64,000 nucleotides of DNA from Sphingomonas vulcanisoli. GTDB taxonomy: Bacteria; Pseudomonadota; Alphaproteobacteria; Sphingomonadales; Sphingomonadaceae. The DNA lies in assembly GCF_011761305.1 (NCBI RefSeq), contig NZ_JAAOZC010000002.1, positions 1-64,000 of the forward strand. Direction: 5' to 3'. Position 1 is the stretch's first letter; each line of letters opens with the position of its first letter. The position numbers and the translations under genes were made by a program. The notes beneath the pieces were generated by a model, which saw only the letters and a list, made by a program, of their open reading frames with translations, ran no database searches and was not told where the DNA came from. This document shows, piece by piece, positions 1-9,015 of this stretch.

Positions 1-160
<160 letters not shown>

Positions 161-223
161 TTGCGCATCCCGTTCCCGACTCCCCCACCCCCCGACCCCC
201 TCCCCTGAAGGGGAGTGGGAGAT

Positions 224-805
224 ATGAAGCGCCTTGCCATCTATTGCGGCTCAGCCTCGCCCGCAGACCCTTGCTTCATCGACTCCGCCCGCCACGTCGG
301 CCGCTCGCTCGCCGAGCGCGGCATCGGCGTGGTCTATGGCGGCGGGCGGCTCGGGCTGATGGGCGCCATCGCGGATAGCGCATTAGAGGCAGGCGGCGAG
401 GTGATCGGGATCATCCCGACCGCGCTGGTCAATTTGGAGGTCGCGCATCGCGGGCTGACCGAGCTGCAGGTGGTCGAGACCATGCACCAGCGCAAGCAGG
501 CCTTCACCGATCTTTCGGACGGCTTCATCACCTTGCCCGGCGGCACCGGCACGATGGACGAATTGTGGGAGGCGCTGAGCTGGGCGCAGCTCGGCTATCA
601 TACCAAGCCGGTCGGGCTGCTCAACGTCGCAGGCTATTATGACGGGCTGCTGACCTTCGCGGAAAAGATGTCCGAGGTCGGCTTCCTCCGGCCCCAGCAC
701 CGCGACATCCTGATCGCGAGCGACGATCTCGACGATCTTCTGGCCAAGATGGCCGCGCAGCAGCCGCTGACCACGATCACCCAGATGAAGGCGAGCCAGC
801 TTTGA
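224..805 (+). CDS. LOG-family protein (cytokinin riboside 5'-monophosphate phosphoribohydrolase-like)
   Basis: A 193-residue Rossmann-like protein of the TIGR00730/LOG family, cytoplasmic, which cleaves the N-glycosidic bond of nucleoside 5'-monophosphates. The family nucleotide/phosphate loop GGGRLGLMG lies near residue 44 and the hallmark PGGTGTMDE near residue 104, with the catalytic Glu in the latter. ATG 224 is chosen because GGGAG lies just upstream; an in-frame GTG at 215 would add three residues. The stop overlaps the TTG start of crtB, which suggests translational coupling. The natural substrate in bacteria (cytokinin or ordinary nucleotides) cannot be told from sequence. Confidence 0.85.
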   Translation: MKRLAIYCGSASPADPCFIDSARHVGRSLAERGIGVVYGGGRLGLMGAIADSALEAGGEVIGIIPTALVNLEVAHRGLTELQVVETMHQRKQAFTDLSDGFITLPGGTGTMDELWEALSWAQLGYHTKPVGLLNVAGYYDGLLTFAEKMSEVGFLRPQHRDILIASDDLDDLLAKMAAQQPLTTITQMKASQL

Positions 806-1839
806 GCGGCGAAAAGCCCCTCCCCTTCAGGGGAGGGGTTGGGGGTGGGGGCGAGCGAAGCGAGCTTCTTGCCCGACTCCCCCACCCCAACCCCTCCCCT
901 GAAGGGGAGGGGCTTAGAAAAGAGCTCGTCGCGGCGGCTAAAGTCTCGATCGACAAAGGCTCCAAGAGCTTCGCGCTGGCCTCCAAACTGTTCGCGCCCG
1001 ATCTGCGCGAGCGCGCGTGGCTGCTCTATGCCTGGTGCCGCGCCTGCGACGATATCGCCGATGGCCAGGAGATGGGCCACGGCATGACCGCCGTATCCGA
1101 CGCGCCCGCCCGGATCGAGGCGATGCGGGCGCTGACCGCGCGCGCGCTGGCGGGCGAGCGGACGGGGGAGCAGGCGTTCGATGCGCTGGGCATCGTCGCC
1201 GCCGAATGCGTGATCCCGGCCTCGCTGCCGTTCGATGTGATCGAGGGGTTCGCGCTCGATTCGGTCGGGTGGCAGCCGCAGACCGAGAGCGATCTCTATC
1301 GGTATTGCTACCATGTCGCGGGCGCGGTGGGGGTGATGATGGCGCTGGTGATGGGCGTGCGGCCGGACGAGACCGACACGCTGGACCGCGCGTGCGATCT
1401 CGGCATCGCCTTCCAGCTCGGCAATATCGCGCGCGATATCGGTGAGGATGCAAGCGTCGGCCGCTGCTATCTGCCGCGCGACTGGCTGGCCGAGATCGGG
1501 ATCGCGCCGGATGCGGTGATGGCCGATCGCGCGAAGCTGGCGGTGCTCGGCGAGCGCCTCGCCGATCGCGCGGCGCTCTATGAAGCGAGCGCACGGGCGG
1601 GTGCGGCGCGCTTGTCCTATCGATCGGCTTGGGCGGTACTCGCGGCGGCGGGCATCTACGGCGGCATCGCGCGCGAAGTGGCGCGGCGTGGGGCGCGGGC
1701 ATGGGATGCGCGGGTCAGCACATCCCGGGCACAAAAGCTGCGCTGGGCGGCCATAGCGGCGGTGGATGCGTGGCGAGCCGAGCCGGCGTTCGATCGAACC
1801 GCGCTCTGGACCCGCCCACGAACGAGCAACATTTCGTAA
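802..1839 (+). CDS. crtB: Phytoene synthase with a repeat-derived N-terminal insertion
   Basis: Squalene/phytoene synthase family: condenses two geranylgeranyl diphosphates to phytoene, the first step of C40 carotenoids. Both Mg-diphosphate aspartate motifs are visible (ACDDIAD near residue 82 and NIARDIGED near residue 210). No ATG or GTG precedes the conserved region starting near residue 40 (VSIDKGSKSFALAS). The only plausible start is TTG 802, overlapping the previous stop. Residues about 5-38 are therefore encoded by a palindromic repeat (814-915) inserted in frame. crtZ lies 0.7 kb downstream on the other strand, fitting a hydroxylated carotenoid pathway. The family call is firm; the start is less so. 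Confidence 0.85.
   Translation: MSGEKPLPFRGGVGGGGERSELLARLPHPNPSPEGEGLRKELVAAAKVSIDKGSKSFALASKLFAPDLRERAWLLYAWCRACDDIADGQEMGHGMTAVSDAPARIEAMRALTARALAGERTGEQAFDALGIVAAECVIPASLPFDVIEGFALDSVGWQPQTESDLYRYCYHVAGAVGVMMALVMGVRPDETDTLDRACDLGIAFQLGNIARDIGEDASVGRCYLPRDWLAEIGIAPDAVMADRAKLAVLGERLADRAALYEASARAGAARLSYRSAWAVLAAAGIYGGIAREVARRGARAWDARVSTSRAQKLRWAAIAAVDAWRAEPAFDRTALWTRPRTSNIS
814..915. repeat. GC-rich palindromic repeat inside crtB
   Basis: Two arms of about 37 bases (CCCCTCCCCTTCAGGGGAGG type) are almost exact inverted copies around a short centre. The element is 102 bp, a multiple of three, and carries no stop in the crtB frame. Related elements lie at 185-213, 6561-6670, 8288-8408 and 61757-61855, all between genes. 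Confidence 0.85.
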
Positions 1840-1877
1840 CTGGAATTGCCGGAGATCCCCCTCAATAGGGTGCGGTC

Positions 1878-2552
1878 ATGCGTAAGATCCTGTTCGCCGC
1901 CGCCGCCCTCTGCTCCGCCACCGCCGCCTCCGCCGAAACCACCCAGGATGGGCAGCTATGGGGCAACGTCACGCTGATGAGCAGCTTCGGCAAGCGCGGG
2001 CTTTACTTCCTGGAGGCACAACCGCGCTTCGCCGACGGCGCGACACGGCTCAGCCAGTTGCTGCTTCGCGGCGGGATCGGGCTGCAGGTGACCGATAACC
2101 TCGGCGTCTATGCGGGCTATCTCCATATGCTCGTACCGGTCGCGGGGGGGCGGGACAATAATGAGGAGCGGCCGTTCATCCAGCTGATGTGGCAGATGGG
2201 TGAGGTCGCCGGGGGCAAGCTTTCCACGCGCACCCGGATCGAGCATCGTAGCTTCTCCCGCCGGCCGGGCGACGTGGTGCGGGTGCGATCGATGATTCGA
2301 TGGAGCCACGCATTGACGGAGGGCAAGACTCCCCGCGCGCTGCTGTGGGCCGAGCCGTTCGTGGCGCTCAATTCGCAATTCTGGAGCGCGCCTGCGGGCC
2401 TCGATCAGCTCCGCAGCTTCGTTGGGCTGGAGCTGCCGCTGGCGGGCAAATCCACATTGGAAGCAGGCTATATGAACCAGGCGCTCAACGATCGCGGACC
2501 CAACAACCGGATGAACCACATCGCGTCGTTCACCCTCTTCATCCGTCCCTAG
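1878..2552 (+). CDS. DUF2490 family exported protein
   Basis: A 224-residue protein with a clear Sec signal peptide (basic MRK, hydrophobic Ala-rich core, SASA cleavage region near residue 19). Alternating beta-strand patterns with WGN, EAQPRF and RTRIEHR segments match DUF2490, a family predicted to form a small outer-membrane or periplasmic beta-barrel of unknown function. It lies between crtB and the converging crtZ, whose stop it overlaps by four bases. A link to carotenoids is positional only. Confidence 0.75.
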   Translation: MRKILFAAAALCSATAASAETTQDGQLWGNVTLMSSFGKRGLYFLEAQPRFADGATRLSQLLLRGGIGLQVTDNLGVYAGYLHMLVPVAGGRDNNEERPFIQLMWQMGEVAGGKLSTRTRIEHRSFSRRPGDVVRVRSMIRWSHALTEGKTPRALLWAEPFVALNSQFWSAPAGLDQLRSFVGLELPLAGKSTLEAGYMNQALNDRGPNNRMNHIASFTLFIRP

Positions 2553-3043
2553 CGCGGCGCCCGCACCCCTGCCCGCTCGCGCCGCTTCAACTCCGCCTTG
2601 AGCGCCTCGGGTTTGGGCGCGACTAGGAAGCCGAAGCTCACCGTGCCCGCCTTGGTCTCCACCGCATGGTGCAGCCGGTGCGCCTGGACGATGCGCTTCA
2701 TATAGGGCGATCGCGCGACATAACGGCCGGGCAGGCGCTGGTGGACGATCCAATCGTGGAAGCCGAAGTAGATCGCGCCATAACCAGCGATGCCAGCCCC
2801 GATCCAGATGAACCCCGGCCACCAGTGCCAGCGCACCCCGCCCGCCAGCAGCACGATCGACGGCAGCGCGAAGATCACCGCATAGAGATCGTTGAGCTCG
2901 AACGCGCCCGCGCGGTGGCGGTGATGGCTTTCGTGCAGAAACCAGCCGGGACCATGCATCACCCAGCGGTGCGCGGCATAGGCCACGCCCTCCATCAGGG
3001 CGATGGTGCCGAAAAAGAGCGCGAGGCCGGCAGCGATAGACAT
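2549..3043 (-). CDS. crtZ: Beta-carotene 3-hydroxylase
   Basis: A 164-residue membrane di-iron hydroxylase of the fatty acid hydroxylase superfamily. The histidine clusters expected of CrtZ are all present: HRWVMH, HESHH, a central HDWIVH and HRLHH. Hydrophobic segments lie at residues about 4-22, 50-66 and 74-92. It hydroxylates beta-ionone rings, giving zeaxanthin from beta-carotene, the precursor of the nostoxanthin-type pigments of sphingomonads. Encoded convergently with the DUF2490 gene. Confidence 0.88.
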   Translation of the reverse strand: MSIAAGLALFFGTIALMEGVAYAAHRWVMHGPGWFLHESHHRHRAGAFELNDLYAVIFALPSIVLLAGGVRWHWWPGFIWIGAGIAGYGAIYFGFHDWIVHQRLPGRYVARSPYMKRIVQAHRLHHAVETKAGTVSFGFLVAPKPEALKAELKRRERAGVRAPR

Positions 3044-3169
3044 GCTGCCCCCTTACCCCGGTGATTGTGCAAGTGCGAGGGCCGCGCTTGCCTTTACTCG
3101 CCGGTATATGCTTTAGGCGCGGCAATTCCGGGCCAGAGTCCCGCGCGCCTCAAGGGAGATACCCCCCGC

Positions 3170-4369
3170 ATGAACATCCATGAATATCAGGCCAAGGAAG
3201 TTCTGGCCAAGTTCGGCGTCGCCATTCCCAAGGGCTTCGCGGCGCTGAGCGTCGAGGATGCGGTGAAGGCCGCCGAGCAGCTTCCCGGGCCGCTCTATGT
3301 GGTGAAGGCGCAGATCCATGCGGGTGGGCGCGGCAAGGGCAAGTTCAAGGAGCTGGGCCCTGACGCCAAGGGCGGCGTCCGCCTCTCCAAGACGCTGGAC
3401 GACGTCCGCACCAATGCCGGTGAGATGCTCGGCAACACGCTGGTGACGATCCAGACCGGCGAAGCGGGCAAGCAGGTCAACCGTCTCTACGTCACCGATG
3501 GCGCCGATATCGCCAAGGAATATTATCTCTCGATGCTCGTCGATCGCGCGTCGGGCCGCATCGCGATGGTCGTCTCCACCGAGGGCGGCATGGATATCGA
3601 AGCGGTGGCGCATGATACGCCCGAGAAGATCCAGACGATCACGATCGATCCCGCCGAGGGCTTCCAGCCGCACCATGGCCGCGCCGTCGCCTTCGCGCTC
3701 AAACTCAAGGGCGATCTCAACAAGCAGGCGGCCAAAGTCGCCGAGCAGCTCTACAACGCCTTCCTCGCCACCGACATGGCGATGCTGGAGGTCAATCCGT
3801 TGGTCGAAACTACCGACGGTCAGCTGCTGGTGCTCGATGCCAAGGTGAGCTTCGATTCGAACAGCCTCTACCGCCACCCCGATATTCTCGCGCTGCGCGA
3901 CGAGACCGAGGAGGATCCGGCCGAGGTCGAGGCAAGCAAGTACGACCTCGCCTACATCAAGCTGGATGGCGACATCGGCTGCATGGTCAACGGCGCCGGG
4001 CTGGCGATGGCGACGATGGACATCATCAAGTTGAACGGCATGTTCCCGGCCAACTTCCTCGATGTCGGCGGCGGCGCCAACAAGGAGAAGGTGACCGCGG
4101 CGTTCAAGATCATCCTCCAGGATCCGAACGTGAAGGGCATATTGGTCAACATTTTCGGCGGCATCATGAAGTGCGACGTCATCGCCGAAGGCATTGTCGC
4201 CGCCGCCAAGGAAGTGAACCTTTCGGTGCCGCTGGTCGTCCGCCTCGAAGGCACCAACGTCCAGCTTGGCAAGGAGATCATGGCGAATTCGGGCCTGCCG
4301 ATCGTCCCCGCCGATGATCTGGGCGACGCCGCCAAGAAGATCGTCGCCGAGGTGAAGAAGGCGGCGTAA
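3170..4369 (+). CDS. sucC: Succinyl-CoA synthetase (ADP-forming) beta subunit
   Basis: A 399-residue ATP-grasp protein starting [12 protein letters not shown], the classic SucC N-terminus. The [15 protein letters not shown] nucleotide loop and the C-terminal ligase segment [15 protein letters not shown] are intact. It forms the TCA-cycle succinyl-CoA synthetase with SucD. ATG 3170 follows a CAAGGGAGAT ribosome site; an upstream in-frame start would add 35 non-family residues. sucD, usually the next gene in many bacteria, is not here: the next genes are etfB and etfA, so SucD must be encoded elsewhere. Confidence 0.97.
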   Translation: MNIHEYQAKEVLAKFGVAIPKGFAALSVEDAVKAAEQLPGPLYVVKAQIHAGGRGKGKFKELGPDAKGGVRLSKTLDDVRTNAGEMLGNTLVTIQTGEAGKQVNRLYVTDGADIAKEYYLSMLVDRASGRIAMVVSTEGGMDIEAVAHDTPEKIQTITIDPAEGFQPHHGRAVAFALKLKGDLNKQAAKVAEQLYNAFLATDMAMLEVNPLVETTDGQLLVLDAKVSFDSNSLYRHPDILALRDETEEDPAEVEASKYDLAYIKLDGDIGCMVNGAGLAMATMDIIKLNGMFPANFLDVGGGANKEKVTAAFKIILQDPNVKGILVNIFGGIMKCDVIAEGIVAAAKEVNLSVPLVVRLEGTNVQLGKEIMANSGLPIVPADDLGDAAKKIVAEVKKAA

Positions 4370-4390
4370 CGCTTGATCAATCGGTGAGTT

Positions 4391-4417
4391 TGCAAAGTGC
4401 GGTTTCGCAACTTTGCA
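4391..4417. promoter_or_regulatory. Inverted repeat between sucC and etfB
   Basis: TGCAAAGTGCG and CGC-A-ACTTTGCA form an 11-bp stem with one bulged A and a four-base loop. No T-run follows, so it is not a standard intrinsic terminator. It may be an operator or an mRNA processing structure in the 128-base gap before etfB. Confidence 0.4.
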
Positions 4418-4497
4418 ACTTCACATTTGCATTCGCTGTCGAAGCTTGGAAGCGGAGACGTGAGGCGGCGAGTGCAGCCGTTTAAGAGGATGCGTCG

Positions 4498-5247
4498 ATG
4501 AAGATCCTGGTGCCCGTAAAGCGGGTGATCGATTATAATGTGAAGCCGCGGGTGAAGATGGACGGCAGCGGCGTCGATCTCGCCAACGTCAAAATGAGCA
4601 TGAACCCGTTCGACGAGATCGCGGTCGAGGAAGCGATCCGGCTCAAGGAAAAGGGCGTCGCGACCGAGATCGTCGCGGTATCGATCGGCGTGCAGAAGGC
4701 GCAGGATACGTTGCGCACCGCGCTGGCGATGGGCGCCGATCGCGCGATCCTGGTGCAGACCGATGACGAGGTCGAGCCGCTGGGTGTCGCCAAGATTTTG
4801 AAGGCGGTGTTCGATGAGGAGCAGCCCGGCCTGGTGCTGCTCGGTAAGCAAGCAATCGACGACGACAGCAACCAGACCGGCCAGATGCTGGCGGCGCTGA
4901 CCGGGCGCCCGCAGGGCACGTTTGCCTCCAAGGTCGAGGTATCGGGCGATACGGTGGCGGTGACGCGCGAAGTCGATGGCGGGCTGGAGACGGTCAGCCT
5001 CAAGTTGCCCGCGATCGTCACCACCGATCTGCGCCTCAACGAGCCGCGCTACGCCTCGCTGCCCAACATCATGAAGGCCAAGAGCAAGCCGCTCGTCGCC
5101 AAGATGCCCGCCGATTACGGCGTCGACATCACGCCCCGGCTCAAGACGCTCAAGGTCGCCGAGCCGCCCAAGCGGGTGGCGGGCGTCAAGGTCGCCGACG
5201 TCGATGAGCTGGTCGGCAAACTCAAGGCGTTGGGAGTCGTGGCATGA
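4498..5247 (+). CDS. etfB: Electron transfer flavoprotein beta subunit
   Basis: A 249-residue EtfB starting [19 protein letters not shown]. The AMP-binding region shows [12 protein letters not shown] and [17 protein letters not shown], and [18 protein letters not shown] is the conserved recognition-loop segment that docks to acyl-CoA dehydrogenases. With EtfA it carries electrons from fatty-acid and amino-acid dehydrogenases to ETF-ubiquinone oxidoreductase. Its stop overlaps the etfA start by four bases. Confidence 0.97.
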   Translation: MKILVPVKRVIDYNVKPRVKMDGSGVDLANVKMSMNPFDEIAVEEAIRLKEKGVATEIVAVSIGVQKAQDTLRTALAMGADRAILVQTDDEVEPLGVAKILKAVFDEEQPGLVLLGKQAIDDDSNQTGQMLAALTGRPQGTFASKVEVSGDTVAVTREVDGGLETVSLKLPAIVTTDLRLNEPRYASLPNIMKAKSKPLVAKMPADYGVDITPRLKTLKVAEPPKRVAGVKVADVDELVGKLKALGVVA

Positions 5248-6173
5248 GCGTGCTGGTCTGGGTCGAGCATGAGGGCGGCGCGGTCAAGGACGCGACGCTG
5301 TCCGCCGTCACCGCCGCAGGCCAGCTCGGCGAGGTCCATGCGCTGGTCGCGGGCGCGGGTGTCGGCGGGGTCACCGAGGCGGCCGCGAAGATCGCGGGCG
5401 TCGCCAAGGTGCTGGTCGCCGATAATGCCGCGTTCGATCACGCGCTGCCCGAGAATGTCGCGCCGATGATCGTCGAACTGATGGCCGGCTATGATGCGTT
5501 CGTCGCGCCTGCCACCTCGATCGGCAAGAATGTCGCGCCGCGCGTCGCCGCGCTGCTCGACGTGATGCAGCTGTCCGACATCCTCTCGGTGGAGAGCGCC
5601 GACACGTTCACCCGCCCGATCTATGCGGGCAACGCCATCGCCACCGTCCAGTCGAGCGACGCCAAGAAGGTGATCACCGTGCGCGGCACCGCCTTCGCCA
5701 AGGCGGAACGCGAAGGCGGCTCGGCCACGATCGAGCCGGTCTCGGCGGGCAGCGATTCAGGTCTGGCGAGCTTCGTCGGCGCGGAGATCAGCAAATCGGA
5801 ACGGCCCGAGCTGACCAGTGCGAAGATCATCGTCTCGGGCGGCCGTGCGCTGGGCTCCAGCGAAACCTTCCACGAGCTGATCGATCCGCTCGCCGACAAG
5901 CTCGGCGCGGGCGTCGGCGCCAGCCGCGCGGCGGTGGATGCCGGCTATGCGCCCAACGATTATCAGGTCGGCCAAACCGGCAAGATCGTCGCCCCCGAAG
6001 TCTATGTCGCGGTCGGCATCTCCGGCGCGATCCAGCACCTCGCCGGCATGAAGGATTCAAAGACGATCATCGCCATCAACAAGGATGAGGACGCCCCGAT
6101 CTTCCAGGTGGCGGACATCGGCCTGGTAGGCGACCTGTTCAAGATCGTGCCGGAGCTGACCGGGAAGCTGTAA
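5244..6173 (+). CDS. etfA: Electron transfer flavoprotein alpha subunit
   Basis: A 309-residue EtfA. The N-terminal domain starts [19 protein letters not shown]. The C-terminal FAD domain has [11 protein letters not shown] and the flavin-binding [16 protein letters not shown] followed by [14 protein letters not shown] overlap with etfB makes a two-gene operon with stoichiometric expression. Confidence 0.97.
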   Translation: MSVLVWVEHEGGAVKDATLSAVTAAGQLGEVHALVAGAGVGGVTEAAAKIAGVAKVLVADNAAFDHALPENVAPMIVELMAGYDAFVAPATSIGKNVAPRVAALLDVMQLSDILSVESADTFTRPIYAGNAIATVQSSDAKKVITVRGTAFAKAEREGGSATIEPVSAGSDSGLASFVGAEISKSERPELTSAKIIVSGGRALGSSETFHELIDPLADKLGAGVGASRAAVDAGYAPNDYQVGQTGKIVAPEVYVAVGISGAIQHLAGMKDSKTIIAINKDEDAPIFQVADIGLVGDLFKIVPELTGKL

Positions 6174-6194
6174 GGCTGGCTCGGGAGCTCTCAT

Positions 6195-6222
6195 CGTCAT
6201 TCCCGCGCAGGCGGGGATGACG
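6195..6222. repeat. Short intergenic inverted repeat
   Basis: CGTCATTCCCGC and GCGGGGATGACG pair with one mismatch across a four-base loop, just after etfA. Repeats of the form TCATTCCCGC...GCGGGAATGA are scattered through many sphingomonad genomes. No T-run follows. Confidence 0.6.
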
Positions 6223-6264
6223 GTGGATTTGGGATACGGCCCGCGCCTTCCTCGTTAGACCCTC

Positions 6265-6543
6265 ATGATCCGCCGCCGCCTCACGATCACCGGCAAGGTG
6301 CAGAATGTCTGGTATCGCGCCTGGTTCGCCGAGCGGGCGGCGGGGCTGGGGCTGGATGGCTGGGTGCGCAATCGAGCGGATGGCAGCGTTGAGGCGGTGG
6401 TGCAGGGGCCGAGCGAGACGATCGATGCGATGGTGCGGCTGGCGTGGGAGGGATCGCCGGCGTCGCGGGTGAGCGATGTTGTGGTGAGTGACGATGCGCC
6501 CGCAGAGGTGCTGAGCGGGTTCGAGACGCGCGCGACATTCTAG
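6265..6543 (+). CDS. acyP: Acylphosphatase
   Basis: A 92-residue alpha/beta protein of normal family length. The phosphate loop is GKVQNVWYR (family GxVQxVxxR, with the catalytic Arg) and the second catalytic residue is the Asn in [13 protein letters not shown]. It hydrolyses acyl phosphates such as acetyl phosphate. The replacement of the usual GF by WY in the loop is a mild variation. Confidence 0.92.
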   Translation: MIRRRLTITGKVQNVWYRAWFAERAAGLGLDGWVRNRADGSVEAVVQGPSETIDAMVRLAWEGSPASRVSDVVVSDDAPAEVLSGFETRATF

Positions 6544-6560
6544 GGTTTGGATGCCTAAAT

Positions 6561-6670
6561 CCTCCCCTGCAAGGGGAGGTGGCAGCCCGCAGGGCTGACG
6601 GAGGGGTGTCACCCTCACGATACCGGGATACCCCTCCGACGCGCTTCGCTCGCCACCTCCCCTTCCAGGG
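6561..6670. repeat. GC-rich palindromic repeat
   Basis: Outer arms CCTCCCCTGCAAGGGGAGGTGGC and GCCACCTCCCCTTCCAGGG enclose a shorter inner pair (GGAGGGGT...ACCCCTCC). Same family as the element in crtB, lying in the acyP-purU gap. Confidence 0.8.
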
Positions 6671-6716
6671 TAGGATTTTGCATGACGATGCCGGCGCGGC
6701 GATCCTAAAGGGGCTT

Positions 6717-7574
6717 ATGCCCGATTTTGTCCTCCGCCTCACCTGCGCCGATCAGCCGGGGATCGTCGCTGCGATATCCGGCGCGCTGTTCGCCGCCGGC
6801 CATACGATCCTCGACGCCCAGCAGTTCGACGATCTGCTGACCGGTCGCTTCTTCGCGCGCATCCGATTCCGTCCCGTTACGGGCGGGGACGATCTGGCGG
6901 CACTCCGGGCGGAGATCGCGCCTGTGGCTGAACAGTTCGCGATGGAGTGGCGGCTGCGCGATGCCGCCGCGCCGCAGAAGGTGATGCTGCTCGTCTCGCG
7001 CTTCGATCATTGCCTGGCCGATCTGTTGTACCGCTGGCGGACCGGCGAGCTGGCGATGACCCCGGTCGGTATCCTCTCGAACCACCCTCTCGAGACCTTC
7101 GATCATCTCGATTTCAGCGGTATCCCGTTCCATTATCTGCCCGTTTCCAAGCAGGACAAGCCCGCGCAGGAAGCGCGGATCAAGGCCCTGGTCAGCGAGA
7201 GCGGCGCCGATCTTGTCGTGCTCGCCCGCTATATGCAGATCCTGTCGGACGATCTCGCGGGCTTCCTCTCGGGCCGCTGCATCAACATCCACCACAGCTT
7301 CCTGCCCGGCTTCAAGGGCGCCAAGCCGTATCATCAGGCGCATGGCCGCGGCGTGAAGATCATCGGCGCGACCGCGCATTACGTCACCGCCGATCTCGAC
7401 GAAGGGCCGATCATCGAGCAGGATATCGAGCGCGTCAGCCACCGCGACACGCCCGAGGATCTGATCCGCAAGGGCCGCGATATCGAGCGGCGCGTGCTGG
7501 CGCGCGCGGTGCGCTACCACCTCGACGATCGGGTGTTGCTGAATGGCGCGACGACGGTAGTCTTCCCCGAATAG
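6717..7574 (+). CDS. purU: Formyltetrahydrofolate deformylase
   Basis: A 285-residue protein with an N-terminal ACT domain (residues about 1-80, [18 protein letters not shown]) and a C-terminal formyltransferase domain. The active-site segment is [19 protein letters not shown], and [19 protein letters not shown] carries the second catalytic Asp. It splits 10-formyl-THF to formate and THF, balancing one-carbon pools for purine synthesis. ATG 6717 is chosen because the reading frame upstream is repeat sequence. Confidence 0.95.
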   Translation: MPDFVLRLTCADQPGIVAAISGALFAAGHTILDAQQFDDLLTGRFFARIRFRPVTGGDDLAALRAEIAPVAEQFAMEWRLRDAAAPQKVMLLVSRFDHCLADLLYRWRTGELAMTPVGILSNHPLETFDHLDFSGIPFHYLPVSKQDKPAQEARIKALVSESGADLVVLARYMQILSDDLAGFLSGRCINIHHSFLPGFKGAKPYHQAHGRGVKIIGATAHYVTADLDEGPIIEQDIERVSHRDTPEDLIRKGRDIERRVLARAVRYHLDDRVLLNGATTVVFPE

Positions 7575-7576
7575 AA

Positions 7577-7608
7577 AAGGCCGCCCGGAACCCGGACGGC
7601 CTTCTTTG
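7577..7608. terminator. Bidirectional terminator between purU and infC
   Basis: AAGGCCGCCCGG and CCCGGACGGCCTT form a stem of about 12 bp with a tiny loop and one wobble. A-rich sequence lies on one side and TTCTTTGTT on the other, so it can end both converging transcripts. Confidence 0.8.
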
Positions 7609-7625
7609 TTCGGCGCGGCAGCGCC

Positions 7626-8168
7626 TCAGTTCTTGGGCGCGATCACCATCAGCATCTGACGGCCTTCCATGCGCGGGAACTGCTCGACCTTGGCGACTTC
7701 GGCGGTGTCCGCCTGGACACGCTGGAGGACGAGCATCCCGAGCTGGCCATGCGCCATTTCACGGCCGCGGAAGCGCAGGGTGCATTTCACCTTGTCGCCC
7801 TCTTCGAGGAATTCGAACACCTTCTTCATCTTGGTGTTGTAATCGTGATCGTCGATGTTCGGACGCATCTTGATCTCTTTGATCTCCTGCGTTTTCTGAG
7901 ACTTGCGGGCGATGTTCGCCTTCTTCTGCGTCTCATACTTATATTTGCCGACATCGAGGAACTTGGCGACGGGCGGATCGGCGTTGGGCGAAACCTCCAC
8001 CAGATCGAGGCCGATCTCCTTGGCCTGCTCCATCGCTTCGCGCGTGTACATCACGCCCAGATTCTCGCCGTTCTCGTCGATCACCCGCACCTTCTGGCTC
8101 TGGATGAACTCGTTGAAGCGGGGGCCGTTCAGCGGCAGCGGCGGCGCGCCCAGCGGGCGGCGCATCAT
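7626..8168 (-). CDS. infC: Translation initiation factor IF-3
   Basis: About 180 residues in two domains. The N-terminal [14 protein letters not shown] and [11 protein letters not shown] and the C-terminal [15 protein letters not shown] and [12 protein letters not shown] are diagnostic. IF-3 binds the 30S subunit, blocks premature 50S joining and checks the start codon. Two adjacent ATGs (8168, 8165) begin the [11 protein letters not shown] segment; neither has a strong Shine-Dalgarno, in line with infC autoregulation in other bacteria. The frame stays open further upstream, but that part is not family-like. Confidence 0.94.
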   Translation of the reverse strand: MMRRPLGAPPLPLNGPRFNEFIQSQKVRVIDENGENLGVMYTREAMEQAKEIGLDLVEVSPNADPPVAKFLDVGKYKYETQKKANIARKSQKTQEIKEIKMRPNIDDHDYNTKMKKVFEFLEEGDKVKCTLRFRGREMAHGQLGMLVLQRVQADTAEVAKVEQFPRMEGRQMLMVIAPKN

Positions 8169-8287
8169 CGGGGGTGGTATAGCGCTATCTCCATATGTGG
8201 CGGCACCATGCCGCGAACAAGCGTGCAATATAGGCTTTCGAGGACCATTTTGAAAGGGCGGGTTGGACCGCCATTCCCGAGATCAAT

Positions 8288-8408
8288 CCTCCCCCGCCAG
8301 GGGGAGGTGTCAGCGTAGCTGACGAAGGAGGAGGCCTGCGGATCGTTGATCCTTCGCGTCCGCCCCCTCCGACGCGCTTTGCGCGCCACCTCCCCCTGGC
8401 GGGGGAGG
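8288..8408. repeat. GC-rich palindromic repeat
   Basis: Arms CCTCCCCCGCCAGGGGGAGGTG and its near-perfect complement flank a centre with GTCAGC/GCTGAC. It occupies most of the gap between infC and the DUF3775 gene. Confidence 0.8.
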
Positions 8409-8418
8409 ATATATCTCC

Positions 8419-8826
8419 TCAATCGATCTGGCCGATGCCATCGCAGCTAAGATCGAAAGCGGCGAGCCCCAGATCCAGCAGCGCCGCGAGATTGGGGATC
8501 TCCATCAGCTGATCGATCGGCTCCTCGGCATCGGGATCGCGCGCCGCTTCCAGCGCTTCCGCCCATTCGGAGGCATCGTAGGTGCCGCGGCCGACCCAGG
8601 CGAGCGCGAGGATCTCCTGCACCTGATCATCGCCGAGATCATCGAGCAGCGCGAAAATCTCCTCCTCCACCGCTTCGTTGGCATCATCGTCCATCACCGC
8701 GAATTCATCGTCCGAATCGGTAGGATCCGCTTCGTCGTCGCTGTCGTTGTCTGGAACCTGCGCCTCCATCTCGCGCGCGCGGATGATGAGGCGGCAGATT
8801 GTTTCTAGCGGTGTATCCAGTTCCAT
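8419..8826 (-). CDS. DUF3775 family protein
   Basis: A 135-residue acidic protein: MELDTPLETICRLIIRAREMEAQVP, then an Asp/Glu-rich linker, then a helical segment EEIFALLDDLGDDQVQEILAL with WVGRGTYDASEW. This matches DUF3775, a family of unknown function found in alphaproteobacteria. ATG 8826 is preferred because the family starts at MELDTPLE; nine further upstream residues are open. Confidence 0.8.
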   Translation of the reverse strand: MELDTPLETICRLIIRAREMEAQVPDNDSDDEADPTDSDDEFAVMDDDANEAVEEEIFALLDDLGDDQVQEILALAWVGRGTYDASEWAEALEAARDPDAEEPIDQLMEIPNLAALLDLGLAAFDLSCDGIGQID

Positions 8827-8938
8827 GGGTCGCCCTCTCGCAAATTTCACCAAAGCATCGGGCGGCGAACGACGCGATCGCGTGGGAGTTCCTTGACCGC
8901 ATCTGTGAGCATTCCTATAGGCGCCCGTCCCTCTTAGG

Positions 8939-9015
8939 GGCGGAGTAGCTCAGCTGGTTAGAGCACGGGAATCATAATCCTGGGGTCGGGGGTTCAAGTC
9001 CCTCCTCCGCTACCA
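8939..9015 (+). tRNA. tRNA-Met (CAU)
   Basis: A 77-nt cloverleaf with encoded CCA. The acceptor stem GGCGGAG pairs with CTCCGCT, D-arm GCTC/GAGC, anticodon stem CGGGA/TCCTG with loop ATCATAA giving CAU at 8973-8975, and T-stem GGGGG/CCCTC with loop TTCAAGT. CAU could also be tRNA-Ile2 if lysidinylated; elongator Met is the simpler reading. It is the host attachment gene of the prophage, and its 3' half is also read on the minus strand as the last codons of the recombinase. Confidence 0.93.

Noticed and set aside
637-1734. Long antisense reading frame opposite crtB
   Set aside because: High-GC shadow of crtB with Arg/Ala/His-rich, non-protein-like sequence; no ribosome site and no family motif.
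1956-3125. 389-codon minus-strand frame covering crtZ and DUF2490
   Set aside because: Different frame from crtZ, low-complexity translation, overlaps two well-supported genes.
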